Shown: positions 6,999 to 15,453 of the stretch, in pieces
Numbering within the stretch: position 1 is the stretch's first letter
How the letters are laid out: every line of letters starts with the position of its first letter
From: Equibacterium sp963662035
GTDB taxonomy: Bacteria; Bacteroidota; Bacteroidia; Bacteroidales; UBA932
Length of the DNA: 64,000 bases
NCBI GenBank assembly: GCA_963662035.1
Contig: CAVLDO010000003.1
Location: 1-64,000, forward strand
Reading direction: 5' to 3'
Translations under genes and position numbers: made by a program
Notes under the pieces: generated by a model
Databases searched by the model: none
Seen by the model: only the letters and a program-made list of their open reading frames with translations
Told to the model about the DNA's origin: nothing

Positions 6999-9762
6999 AT
7001 ACTGCTATTTACTTCTGGTCCTGATTCTTCTGCTGGCGGCGTCGCCTGTCCCCGACAAGCGGCGCTCCGGCGGCAAGAACAGGGACGAGGATCGCGACAG
7101 CCTGCTGACGCTGCTCAGCGCGGAGTATGCCCGCGTGTTCGAGCGGGTGGGTGGGCGCGAGTACCGCGAGGTCAAGGGTCCCGCCACCTTCCTGCACAAC
7201 GGAGCCTATATGTTCTGCGACTCCGCCATCTGGAATGTCAGCTTCAATCAGATAGAGGCCTACAACAACATAAAGATGGTGCACGACAAGACCGTCATCA
7301 CCAGCGACAATGTGATTTACTACGCCGACGAAAACCTGGCCCGCTTCCGGGGCGAACTGGTGGAGGTCTATGACAAGGACAAGAACACTCTGCGCACCCG
7401 CTATCTGGACTACAACACTCAGGACAGCGTGGCCAAATTCAGCTTCGGCGGCGCGATGAAAACCGCCAAGGGGGAGGTGATAGAGAGCGACCGCGGCACC
7501 TACGACGCCAAGACGGGCATCTGCCGCTTTGAGGACAATGTGGAGATGTTTACCGACAGCCTCTTTATCAAGACCGCCAGCCTGGACTACGACACAAACG
7601 AGGGCAAGGCCTATTTTGGCAAAAAGACCCAGATGTGGAAGAACGACGTATATATCCGGGGCGAATACGGCTGGTATATGCAGGACAGCGGAGTGGTCTA
7701 TTTTGACACCAATGTCTATATGGACAATCCCGACTACGAGGCCTGGTGCGACACCCTGCACTACTGGCAGCACACGCGCCGGGGGCAGATGCGCAAGAAT
7801 GTCCAGCTGCTGGACTCCCTGCACAAGGTCTATTTCCTCTCCGATGCGGGGGATCTGTCGTTTGACAGCGTAAACAACATATACGCGACCCTTTTTCTGG
7901 ATCCCGCGTCGGTGTTTGTGGGGGAGAACTCCGAGAAACGGGTGGACACTATGTTCATACGTGCCGACACCCTGCATTTCTACACCGTCCGCGCCTGCGA
8001 CATTACCGATGAAATGCGCAAGGACAGCGAGGAGGTGATGCAGCAGGTGACCTTCGACGCCATAGGCGAGGCCGACAGAAAGGCTCAGGCCAAGAAAGAG
8101 CAGGAGCGCAAGGAGGCCATAGAGAAACTCCCCGAGTTCAAGGCCTACCAGAAGCGCAAAGAAATAGCCCAGCAGAAGCTGCAGGACAGCATAAACGCCG
8201 CAGAGGCGGCGCAGCGGGCGGCGGCTGAAAAGGCGGCGCAGGATTCCGTGGCGGCTTTTGATGTGGCAGATGCCGCTGCGGCCGATTCGCTTGGCGCAGT
8301 TCAGACAAGCACCGAGTCGGAGCCTTCGTTAAGTATGCCCAAGGCTTTCTCGAATGCCGCCGATGCCGCCTCCGACTCGATGGTCGCTGCTGCGGCGGAC
8401 TCTCTCGGCGCCCCGCTTGCGGCGGCCGACACAGCGGCTTTGCCGGCGGCGGACTCTATGGCCGATACCACGGCCATTTCCGCAGCTGATTCGACATCGG
8501 CAGAAGATGGGCGCGACACCACGCAAATCCGCTTTGTGAAGGGCTGGCGCAATGCCAAGATTTACCGCACCGACATCCAGGCGCGCTGCGATTCGCTCTA
8601 CTTCTCGCAGCTGGACACCCTGCTTAGGATGTATCAGGACCCCGTGATATGGAACGAGGGACGCCACCAGCTGAGCGGCGAGAGCGTGGTGATGAAGATC
8701 AAGGACAACTCGTTTGACCGAGCCAACCTGCACGGCAACGCAATGATAATAAGCCAGGAGGACACCGTCCACTTTGACCAGATAAAGTCCACCGAGATGC
8801 TGGGCTACTTTAACGCCGACAACACTCTGCGCCGCTTTGATGCGCTGGGCGGGGTCAATGCGATGTTCTTTATGCAGGAGGACAGCGTGATTACGATGCT
8901 CAACTCCAAGCAGGCGCAGTATATGATGGTGACAATGAAAAACGGCACGGCCGAGCGGCTCAAGTATTACGAGACCGTGGAAAGCGACGCCTTTCCGGTG
9001 TTTGACCTGCCGCGCGACAAGCAGCGCCTCAAGGGCTTCAAGTGGCGCTTGAGCGAGCAGCCCAAGAGCCGCATGGAAATCACCGACCGCACGCTGCGCT
9101 ACTCCAGAAGGGCCTCTTATGCCGCCAACAAACTGCCGGTGTTCCGCCGCACTAATCTATATTTCGACGATTATATGAAGGATATATACCTTCAGATAGA
9201 GCAGAGGGCGCAACAGGCTATAGAAGAGCAGGCGCGCCGCGATTCGCTTGAGGCGGCAAGTCAGGAGCAGCTTTCTCTCGCTTCTGCCGACACCACGGCA
9301 GGCATCGCCGCAGCATTTGACCGTGGCGGGGACATCATAATCGATTCTCTCGCGGCTCTCAAGCCCGCCCCCGACACAGCCTCGCGCGACAGCCTGAACC
9401 GGGTGTCGGCAGCGCTGAGGGAGCGCGACTCGCTCGCAGCAGAGGCTGAAAAAGCGGCCAGGGCGGCACAGGCGGTGCGCGACAGCCTTATGGGCCGTCC
9501 CAAGCCGGCAATGCAGGAGCTCGCGCTGGAGGGTCTTGAAACTCACTCCGATGAGGGCTTCGTGGAGATTAAGATCGGCGGCGGCCAAGACAAAAAACTC
9601 ACATTTAAAGAGAAGCGCGCCATCCGCCGGGCAGAGCGTGCGGCGCGCCGAGCAGAGCGCAAGGCCATAAGGGCCGCCCGCCGGGCAGAGCGCCGTGCGG
9701 CGCGCGAAGCCCGTCAGGCAGAGCGGGCCCCGAGCGCGTCAGAAGTTGACAATACCGATTAA
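6979..9762 (+). CDS. OstA/LptA-like lipopolysaccharide transport protein
   Basis: A 927-residue exported protein with an N-terminal hydrophobic leader (about 8-23). Residues about 40-340 form repeated short beta-strand units with the pattern ITSDNVIYYADENLARFRG, typical of the OstA/LptA jellyroll that carries lipopolysaccharide across the periplasm. A second such region is at about 510-720. Between them lies a coiled, Ala/Asp/Ser-rich low-complexity linker (about 360-510), and the C terminus ends in a strongly basic Arg/Ala/Glu repeat (about 875-915). The length is far above E. coli LptA (185 residues) and typical of Bacteroidota OstA-like proteins. It overlaps surA by 20 bases, fitting a joint role in outer-membrane assembly. 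Confidence 0.85.
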   Translation: MKTGSSKYCYLLLVLILLLAASPVPDKRRSGGKNRDEDRDSLLTLLSAEYARVFERVGGREYREVKGPATFLHNGAYMFCDSAIWNVSFNQIEAYNNIKMVHDKTVITSDNVIYYADENLARFRGELVEVYDKDKNTLRTRYLDYNTQDSVAKFSFGGAMKTAKGEVIESDRGTYDAKTGICRFEDNVEMFTDSLFIKTASLDYDTNEGKAYFGKKTQMWKNDVYIRGEYGWYMQDSGVVYFDTNVYMDNPDYEAWCDTLHYWQHTRRGQMRKNVQLLDSLHKVYFLSDAGDLSFDSVNNIYATLFLDPASVFVGENSEKRVDTMFIRADTLHFYTVRACDITDEMRKDSEEVMQQVTFDAIGEADRKAQAKKEQERKEAIEKLPEFKAYQKRKEIAQQKLQDSINAAEAAQRAAAEKAAQDSVAAFDVADAAAADSLGAVQTSTESEPSLSMPKAFSNAADAASDSMVAAAADSLGAPLAAADTAALPAADSMADTTAISAADSTSAEDGRDTTQIRFVKGWRNAKIYRTDIQARCDSLYFSQLDTLLRMYQDPVIWNEGRHQLSGESVVMKIKDNSFDRANLHGNAMIISQEDTVHFDQIKSTEMLGYFNADNTLRRFDALGGVNAMFFMQEDSVITMLNSKQAQYMMVTMKNGTAERLKYYETVESDAFPVFDLPRDKQRLKGFKWRLSEQPKSRMEITDRTLRYSRRASYAANKLPVFRRTNLYFDDYMKDIYLQIEQRAQQAIEEQARRDSLEAASQEQLSLASADTTAGIAAAFDRGGDIIIDSLAALKPAPDTASRDSLNRVSAALRERDSLAAEAEKAARAAQAVRDSLMGRPKPAMQELALEGLETHSDEGFVEIKIGGGQDKKLTFKEKRAIRRAERAARRAERKAIRAARRAERRAAREARQAERAPSASEVDNTD

Positions 9763-9774
9763 AAAACCGATAAT

Positions 9775-10479
9775 ATGGAAAACAAAGGCACATTCTATTC
9801 GGGCCTAGCAATTATGGTCGGGCTCATCTTTGTGGGAATAAGCATCCCCAAAGCTGTCAAGATTTTGGACTCCTCCAAGCGCATCGTGAGCGTCCGCGGC
9901 CTCAGCGAAAGGGAGGTTGCGGCAGACAAAGTAATCTGGCCGCTGCAATACAGTGTTGCGGGCGACGACATCGACGTCCTCTACAAGGAGCTGGAGCAGA
10001 AAAACGCGAAACTTGTCGCCTATCTCAACAACGGGGGCATCGAAGCATCGGAAATTTCCGTTGCAGTTCCCGACATTTCGGATCTCTACACCCAGGAGTA
10101 TGGCGGAAACAACCGCCGCTACCGCTATGTGGTGAAATCCACCGTTATAGTAAGCACCGACAAGGTGGACAAAGTGCTTGATTTGCGCTCCCGCCAGAAC
10201 AGCCTTATTCCTGCAGGCATCACCCTGCAGAGCGGCTGGGGCACCGAGCCTGCATTCAGCTTTGAGTCTCTGAACGACATCAAGCCGGAGATGATAGAGG
10301 AGGCCACCCGCAACGCCCGCGTCTCCGCCCAGAAGTTTGCCGACGATTCCGAGAGCAAGCTGGGCAAGATACGCCAGGCGAGCCAGGGCTACTTCACAAT
10401 CGAGGACCGCGACTCCAACACGCCCAACATAAAAAAGGTGAGAGTTGTGACAAATGTCGTATATTCGCTGACGAAATAG
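9775..10479 (+). CDS. SIMPL domain (DUF541) membrane-anchored protein
   Basis: A 234-residue protein with one N-terminal transmembrane anchor (about 7-27) and a periplasmic SIMPL/DUF541 domain. Characteristic features are the opening VSVRGLSEREVAADK, the alternating strand-helix layout, and the end with VRVVTNVVYSLTK. Family members such as YggE form oligomeric assemblies and have been linked to stress tolerance, but no biochemical activity is established. It is the last gene of the guaB-led cluster, 12 bases after the OstA-like gene and just before a strong terminator. Confidence 0.9.
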   Translation: MENKGTFYSGLAIMVGLIFVGISIPKAVKILDSSKRIVSVRGLSEREVAADKVIWPLQYSVAGDDIDVLYKELEQKNAKLVAYLNNGGIEASEISVAVPDISDLYTQEYGGNNRRYRYVVKSTVIVSTDKVDKVLDLRSRQNSLIPAGITLQSGWGTEPAFSFESLNDIKPEMIEEATRNARVSAQKFADDSESKLGKIRQASQGYFTIEDRDSNTPNIKKVRVVTNVVYSLTK

Positions 10480-10498
10480 TTTAGGTTATATGGAAACG

Positions 10499-10538
10499 CG
10501 AGGGCCGCATCCCGCTGGGGGCGGCCCTCGTTTTTTTT
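10499..10538 (+). terminator. Intrinsic terminator closing the guaB-surA-OstA-SIMPL cluster
   Basis: A 10-base perfect stem (CGAGGGCCGC with GCGGCCCTCG) is followed by eight T. It separates the envelope cluster from the V-ATPase operon. Confidence 0.93.
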
Positions 10539-10590
10539 AATCGATATAATTGAGTAAATTCGCCCGATTTTCTAATTCACTTTTTTCTTT

Positions 10591-11211
10591 ATGGAAAACA
10601 AATTGCAAGAACTTACCGACAAGCTTTATAATGAGGGGCTTGCGAAGGGGAAGAAAGACGCCGACAATTTGCTTGCGCAGGCAAAAGAGCAGGCAGAAGA
10701 GATAGTGGCCCGCGCAAAGGAGCAGGCGGAGAGCATAGTTTCCGCCGCCCGCAAAGAGGCCGAGGATCTCAAAGTGAGGGTGGAGGGGGACATAAAGATG
10801 GCATCTTCACAGACTCTGGCGGCGCTTCGCGGCAAGATAGAGAATATGATAGAGGCCGGCGCGATAGGTTCCAAGGTAGAAGCGACCCTTTCTGACAAGC
10901 AGTTCGTGGGCAAACTCATAAACACGGTGGCTGCCGCGTTCAAGGCTGACGGCGGCGCCGCGGATCTGGAGGTGATACTCCCTTCCGAGATGAAGAGTTC
11001 GCTCAAAGAGTTTCTTGCCGGCAGCATAGATGCCGAGCTGGCCAAATCGCTCAGCTTCAGCTTCAGCGATGCCATAGGCGGAGGCTTCCGCATCGCTCCC
11101 CGTGGGAGGGGATATTACATCGACTTTTCCGATGAGAGCTTTAAGGAGTTGCTGGGCAGCTACCTGCGCCCCGCAACCACCAAAATCCTGTTCGGCAAAC
11201 AGAGCGTCTGA
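10591..11211 (+). CDS. atpE: V-type ATPase subunit E
   Basis: A 206-residue peripheral-stalk subunit of the V/A-type rotary ATPase. The N-terminal half (about 1-100) is a long charged helix with Lys/Glu/Ala repeats (QAKEQAEEIVARAKEQAESI), which would form the stator coiled coil. The C-terminal half (about 110-206) is the globular domain that caps the catalytic head. In bacterial A/V-ATPases subunit E pairs with a small helical subunit G/H, which I do not find here. It is the first gene of the operon; a terminator lies upstream, and its stop codon shares one base with the next start. Confidence 0.85.
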   Translation: MENKLQELTDKLYNEGLAKGKKDADNLLAQAKEQAEEIVARAKEQAESIVSAARKEAEDLKVRVEGDIKMASSQTLAALRGKIENMIEAGAIGSKVEATLSDKQFVGKLINTVAAAFKADGGAADLEVILPSEMKSSLKEFLAGSIDAELAKSLSFSFSDAIGGGFRIAPRGRGYYIDFSDESFKELLGSYLRPATTKILFGKQSV

Positions 11212-11768
11212 TGGACAATTATCCATACATAATCGCCGGGCTGCCCGATCTGGCCCTCGATTTTGAAAAGCACAACTACGACTACCCGTTCATCAGGGAG
11301 AACATATTCTTCTCTCTGAGCGAGGAGGATCGCCGGCTGGTGGAGTGGCTGGAGTCAGGCTTCAGGGAGGAAAACCTCACCCCCGACTTCTACCGTGCCG
11401 CCAAGCGCTGCGGCAACCGGTTCATCCGCGAGTATTTCGCGTTTGACTTTCTGCTGCGCAGCGAGAAGGTGGCCTACCTTGAAAAGCGGGAGACCGACGC
11501 CGACTTTGAAGAGAAGGAGGCGCTGCGCAAGGCGTTTGCACTGCCCGACATATTCAAGCGCGAGCAGGCCATCAGCGCCGTGGTGTGGAACAAGATAGAG
11601 CAGATGACCATTATGGAGCTGTTCAACATCAATGTAATTCTCGCCTTTTTGGCAAAGTTCCACATAATCGCCCGCTGGAGCCGTCTGGACACGGACACCG
11701 GGCGGCGGCTTTTTGCCGATTTCGTGAAAGAGATCGATTCGACTTACAATAAAAACAAGATAGAATAG
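11211..11768 (+). CDS. DUF2764 protein of the V-ATPase operon
   Basis: A 185-residue soluble, mostly helical acidic protein of the DUF2764 family. This gene sits between subunits E and A in the V-ATPase operons of Bacteroidota and Chlamydiae, where the canonical subunits C, F and G/H are missing. There are no membrane segments or nucleotide motifs. It starts YPYIIAGLPDLALDF and contains clusters such as SEEDRRLVEWLE. Position suggests that it is a structural or assembly part of the complex, perhaps standing in for subunit C (known to be an all-helical protein). That role is inference. It is translationally coupled to atpE by a one-base overlap. Confidence 0.88.
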   Translation: MDNYPYIIAGLPDLALDFEKHNYDYPFIRENIFFSLSEEDRRLVEWLESGFREENLTPDFYRAAKRCGNRFIREYFAFDFLLRSEKVAYLEKRETDADFEEKEALRKAFALPDIFKREQAISAVVWNKIEQMTIMELFNINVILAFLAKFHIIARWSRLDTDTGRRLFADFVKEIDSTYNKNKIE

Positions 11769-11775
11769 CAGATAT

Positions 11776-13530
11776 ATGAAGACAACCGGCGTTGTTACAG
11801 GCATCATCTCCAACCTCGTCACCATTGAGTTCGAAGGGCACGTGGCGGAGAATGAGATCTGTTACATTGATTTAAACGGCGTCAAGCTGATGGCCGAGGT
11901 CATCAAGGTGACCGGCAAGAGTGCCTTTGCCCAGGTGTACGAGAGTACCCGAGGCTTGCGTCAGGGAGACAAGGTGGAATTTGACGGCCATATGCTCGAG
12001 GCCGTGCTTGGCCCCGGACTGCTCTCCAGCAGTTACGACGGCCTGCAGAACAACCTCGCCACAATGGAGGGGGTTTTCTTGAGCCGCGGCGAGTACACCT
12101 CCCCGCTGGACCACGACAAACTCTGGGACTTCACCCCCATTGCGGCCCCCGGCGACAAGGTGGAGGCGGCTTCCTGGCTTGGTGAGGTCAAGGAGGGCTG
12201 GCTGCCTCACAAAATTATGGTGCCATTCTCTTTCAAGGGGACTTACACCGTAAAGCGCGTGGCTGCAAAGGGACAGTATAAGATAGACGACACCGTGGCC
12301 GTGGTTACCGATGCCAAAGGCAACGACATCAATGTCACTATGGTGCAGCGCTGGCCCGTAAAGGTGGCGATCGGCGGATATAAGGAGAAGCCGCGCCCCT
12401 ACCGCATAATGCAGACTCACCAGCGCGCCATTGACACCTTCAACCCCATCGCCGAAGGGGGTACGGGGTTCATCCCCGGCCCGTTTGGCTGCGGCAAAAC
12501 GGTGCTCCAGCACGCCATAGCCCGCCACGGCGACGCCGAAGTGATAGTGATGGCGGCCTGCGGCGAGCGCGCCAACGAGGTGGTGGAGATTTTCAAGGAG
12601 TTCCCCGAACTCATAGATCCGGCCACCGGCCGCTCCCTGATAGAGCGCACCACCATAATCTGCAACACCTCCAATATGCCCGTGGCCGCCCGTGAGGCCT
12701 CTGTCTATACGGCTATGACCATCTGCGAGTATTACCGCGCAATGGGGCTCAAGGTGCTGCTGCTGGCCGACTCCACATCCCGCTGGGCGCAGGCGCTGCG
12801 CGAGATGTCCAACCGTATGGAGGAGCTGCCCGGTGCTGACGCCTTCCCCGTGGATCTCTCGTCCATCATATCCAACTTCTACGCCCGCGCCGGCATAGTC
12901 AAGCTTGGCAACGGCACAACCGGCAGCGTGACCTTCATCGGCACGGTGTCGCCCGCCGGCGGCAACCTCAAGGAGCCTGTCACCGAGTCCACCAAAAAGG
13001 CGGCCCGCTGCTTCTACGCCCTTGAGCAGGCGCGCGCCGACAGCAAGCGCTACCCCGCCATCAACCCGCTCGACTCATATTCCAAATATCTCGAATATCC
13101 CGAAATTATCGAATACCTGGACAAGACGGTGCGTCCAGGCTGGGTGGAGGATGTGCTGCGCGCCAAGAACATCGTGCGCCGCGGCAAGGAGATGGCAGAG
13201 CAGATAAACATTCTGGGCGACGACGGCGTCCCTTTGAGCTACCACGAGACCTTCTGGAAGTCGGAACTCATCGACTATGTGATACTGCAGCAGGATGCGT
13301 TCGACGATGTGGACAGCAGCACCGCCATAGAACGTCAGGAATATATGCTCACCAAGGTGCTGGAGGTCTGCGACAGGCAGTTCGACTTCGAGTCGTTCGA
13401 GGAGTGCGCAAACTTCTTCAAGGAGCTCATCAATGTCTTCCGCCAGGTCAACTACTCCCCCTGGAAGAGCGAACAGTTCGAGAAATACATAGGTCAATTA
13501 AACAATATCCTCTCCGATGGCAACAAATAA
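11776..13530 (+). CDS. atpA: V-type ATPase catalytic subunit A
   Basis: The 584-residue ATP-hydrolysing subunit, full length for the family. The Walker A motif GPFGCGKT is at about 235-242, followed by the catalytic glutamate region GERANE (about 263-268), the 'non-homologous' insert of V/A-type A subunits (about 110-195), and the Walker B-like LLLADSTSRWAQALRE. The P-loop has Cys where Ala or Ser is usual; small residues are tolerated there. It would form the hexameric head with AtpB. It overlaps atpB by 14 bases. Confidence 0.97.
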   Translation: MKTTGVVTGIISNLVTIEFEGHVAENEICYIDLNGVKLMAEVIKVTGKSAFAQVYESTRGLRQGDKVEFDGHMLEAVLGPGLLSSSYDGLQNNLATMEGVFLSRGEYTSPLDHDKLWDFTPIAAPGDKVEAASWLGEVKEGWLPHKIMVPFSFKGTYTVKRVAAKGQYKIDDTVAVVTDAKGNDINVTMVQRWPVKVAIGGYKEKPRPYRIMQTHQRAIDTFNPIAEGGTGFIPGPFGCGKTVLQHAIARHGDAEVIVMAACGERANEVVEIFKEFPELIDPATGRSLIERTTIICNTSNMPVAAREASVYTAMTICEYYRAMGLKVLLLADSTSRWAQALREMSNRMEELPGADAFPVDLSSIISNFYARAGIVKLGNGTTGSVTFIGTVSPAGGNLKEPVTESTKKAARCFYALEQARADSKRYPAINPLDSYSKYLEYPEIIEYLDKTVRPGWVEDVLRAKNIVRRGKEMAEQINILGDDGVPLSYHETFWKSELIDYVILQQDAFDDVDSSTAIERQEYMLTKVLEVCDRQFDFESFEECANFFKELINVFRQVNYSPWKSEQFEKYIGQLNNILSDGNK

Positions 13531-14839
13531 CGCTTTTGCAAGAACATACATTCAGCTTGATTCCATCACCAAGGCGACGGTTTCGCTCCGCGCCGAAGGA
13601 ATCAGCAACGACGAGATGGCCAGTGTGGACGGCCGCCTCGCCCAGGTTGTGAAAATCAAGGGCGACACGGTGACGCTGCAGGTTTTCTCCGGCACGGAGG
13701 GAATCCCCACTAATGCACAGGTCAAGTTCTTTGGAGAGGCTCCCTCGCTAAGGGTGAGCGACGATCTTGCCGGCCGCTTCTTTGACGCGTACGGCAATCC
13801 GCTTGACGGCGGCCCCCGGGTGGAGGGAGAGAAGCGCTTTATCGGCGGCCCGTCGGTGAACCCTTACCGCAGGCGTCAGCCCTCGCAGCTGATTCCCACC
13901 GGCATCGCCGGCATCGACCTCAACAACACTCTGGTCTCCGGCCAGAAGATTCCCTTCTTTGCCGACCCCGACCAGCCTTACAACCAGGTTATGGCGCAGG
14001 TGGCCCTCCGCGCCGATGTGGACAAGATCATCCTGGGCGGTATGGGACTCAGCAACGACGACTACCTCTACTTCAAGCAGGCATTCGAGTCGGCCGGCGC
14101 TCTGAGCAAGATCATCAGTTTTGTGAACACCACCGACCAGCCTCCCGTGGAGCGCCTGCTGATTCCCGATATGGTGCTCACCGCAGCCGAATATTTTGCC
14201 GTGGACAAGCACGAGAAGGTGCTGGTGCTGCTCACCGATATGACCCTCTACGCCGATGCCCTCTGCATCGTGTCCAACCGTATGGATCAGATTCCCTCCA
14301 AGGACTCGATGCCAGGCTCGCTCTATTCTGACCTTGCCAAGATTTACGAAAAGGCGGTGCAGCTGCCCGACGGCGGTTCCATCACCATCATAGCGGTGAC
14401 AACCCTCAACGACGGCGACATCACCCACGCCATCCCCGACAACACCGGATACATCACCGAGGGGCAGCTGTTCCTGCGCAACGACACCGACACGGGCAAG
14501 GTCATAATCGACCCCTTCCGCAGCCTCTCCCGACTCAAGCAGCTGGTGATAGGCAAGCAGACCCGCGAAGACCACAGCCAGGTGATGAACACCGCCGTGC
14601 GCCTCTACGCCGATGCGGCCAACGCCAAGACCAAGCTGGAGAATGGTTTTGACCTCTCCGACTATGACAGGCGCTGTCTGGACTACGCCAGGGAGTATTC
14701 CACCAAACTGCTGGCAATTGACGTGAACATCACGATAGACGAGATGCTCGACACCGCCTGGGGCCTGTTCAGGAAATACTTCACCAAGACCGAAACCGGC
14801 ATCAAGGAGTCCCTCGTTCAGAAATACTGGAAAGACTAA
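13517..14839 (+). CDS. atpB: V-type ATPase subunit B
   Basis: A 440-residue non-catalytic nucleotide-binding subunit that alternates with AtpA in the head. The sequence runs from the beta-barrel domain (1-75) through the nucleotide-binding-like domain, where the Walker A lysine motif is absent as expected, to the C-terminal helical domain. Recognisable pieces are PTGIAGID, LTDMTLYADALCIVSNRM and the SRL motif followed by KQLVIGKQTREDH. It starts within the end of atpA and is followed 5 bases later by atpD. Confidence 0.97.
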   Translation: MATNNAFARTYIQLDSITKATVSLRAEGISNDEMASVDGRLAQVVKIKGDTVTLQVFSGTEGIPTNAQVKFFGEAPSLRVSDDLAGRFFDAYGNPLDGGPRVEGEKRFIGGPSVNPYRRRQPSQLIPTGIAGIDLNNTLVSGQKIPFFADPDQPYNQVMAQVALRADVDKIILGGMGLSNDDYLYFKQAFESAGALSKIISFVNTTDQPPVERLLIPDMVLTAAEYFAVDKHEKVLVLLTDMTLYADALCIVSNRMDQIPSKDSMPGSLYSDLAKIYEKAVQLPDGGSITIIAVTTLNDGDITHAIPDNTGYITEGQLFLRNDTDTGKVIIDPFRSLSRLKQLVIGKQTREDHSQVMNTAVRLYADAANAKTKLENGFDLSDYDRRCLDYAREYSTKLLAIDVNITIDEMLDTAWGLFRKYFTKTETGIKESLVQKYWKD

Positions 14840-14844
14840 ACCTG

Positions 14845-15453
14845 ATGGCCATAAAGTATCAATACAACAAGACATCGCTCACGGATCTCGGCCGCCAGCT
14901 GAAGATCCGCACCCGTGCGCTGCCCACCTTGAAAAACAAAGAGTCGGCGCTGCGGGCGGAGGTCAAGCACGCCAAAGAGCAGGCCGAGAGCCTCTCTGAG
15001 CAGTATCAGCGGGCGCTTACAAGCTACGACTATATGGCCGGCCTCTGGAACGAGTTCGAGGCTAACCTGATTGCCGTGGAGGGCGTGGAGCTGGAGACCG
15101 TGAAGGTTGCTGGTGTAAAGACCCCGGCACTCAAGGAGATAAACTACAGCGTGAAGCCCTTCGACACCTTTGCCAAGCCTATGTGGTACAGCGAAGGGGT
15201 GGAGATTCTCAAGAATCTGGCCCGCATCGGCATCGAATCGCAGATTCTTTTGGAGAAGTCGCGCATCCTGGATTTCCAGCGCAAGAAGACCACCCAGAAG
15301 GTGAACCTCTACGAGAAAGTGCAGATTCCGGGCTATCAGGAGGCGATGCGCAAGATAAAACGTTATATGGAAGATGAGGAGAACATCTCCAAGGCTTCCC
15401 AGAAAATTGTAAAGACCCGCCACGCGGCAGAAGAGGAGGAGGAGATGCGGTAA
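14845..15453 (+). CDS. atpD: V-type ATPase subunit D (central shaft)
   Basis: A 202-residue coiled-coil protein that forms the rotating axle inside the A3B3 head. It has long N- and C-terminal helices (about 10-75 and 115-190) with Lys/Glu/Leu heptads and a short linking domain, which is the usual architecture. Its ATPase partner subunit F, which normally binds D and regulates rotation, is not encoded in this operon. The stop codon overlaps the atpI start by one base. Confidence 0.92.
   Translation: MAIKYQYNKTSLTDLGRQLKIRTRALPTLKNKESALRAEVKHAKEQAESLSEQYQRALTSYDYMAGLWNEFEANLIAVEGVELETVKVAGVKTPALKEINYSVKPFDTFAKPMWYSEGVEILKNLARIGIESQILLEKSRILDFQRKKTTQKVNLYEKVQIPGYQEAMRKIKRYMEDEENISKASQKIVKTRHAAEEEEEMR

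Noticed and set aside
8225..8510. Ala/Asp-codon repeats in the OstA-like gene considered as a mobile or satellite repeat
   Set aside because: The repetition is explained by a low-complexity protein linker in frame with the gene.
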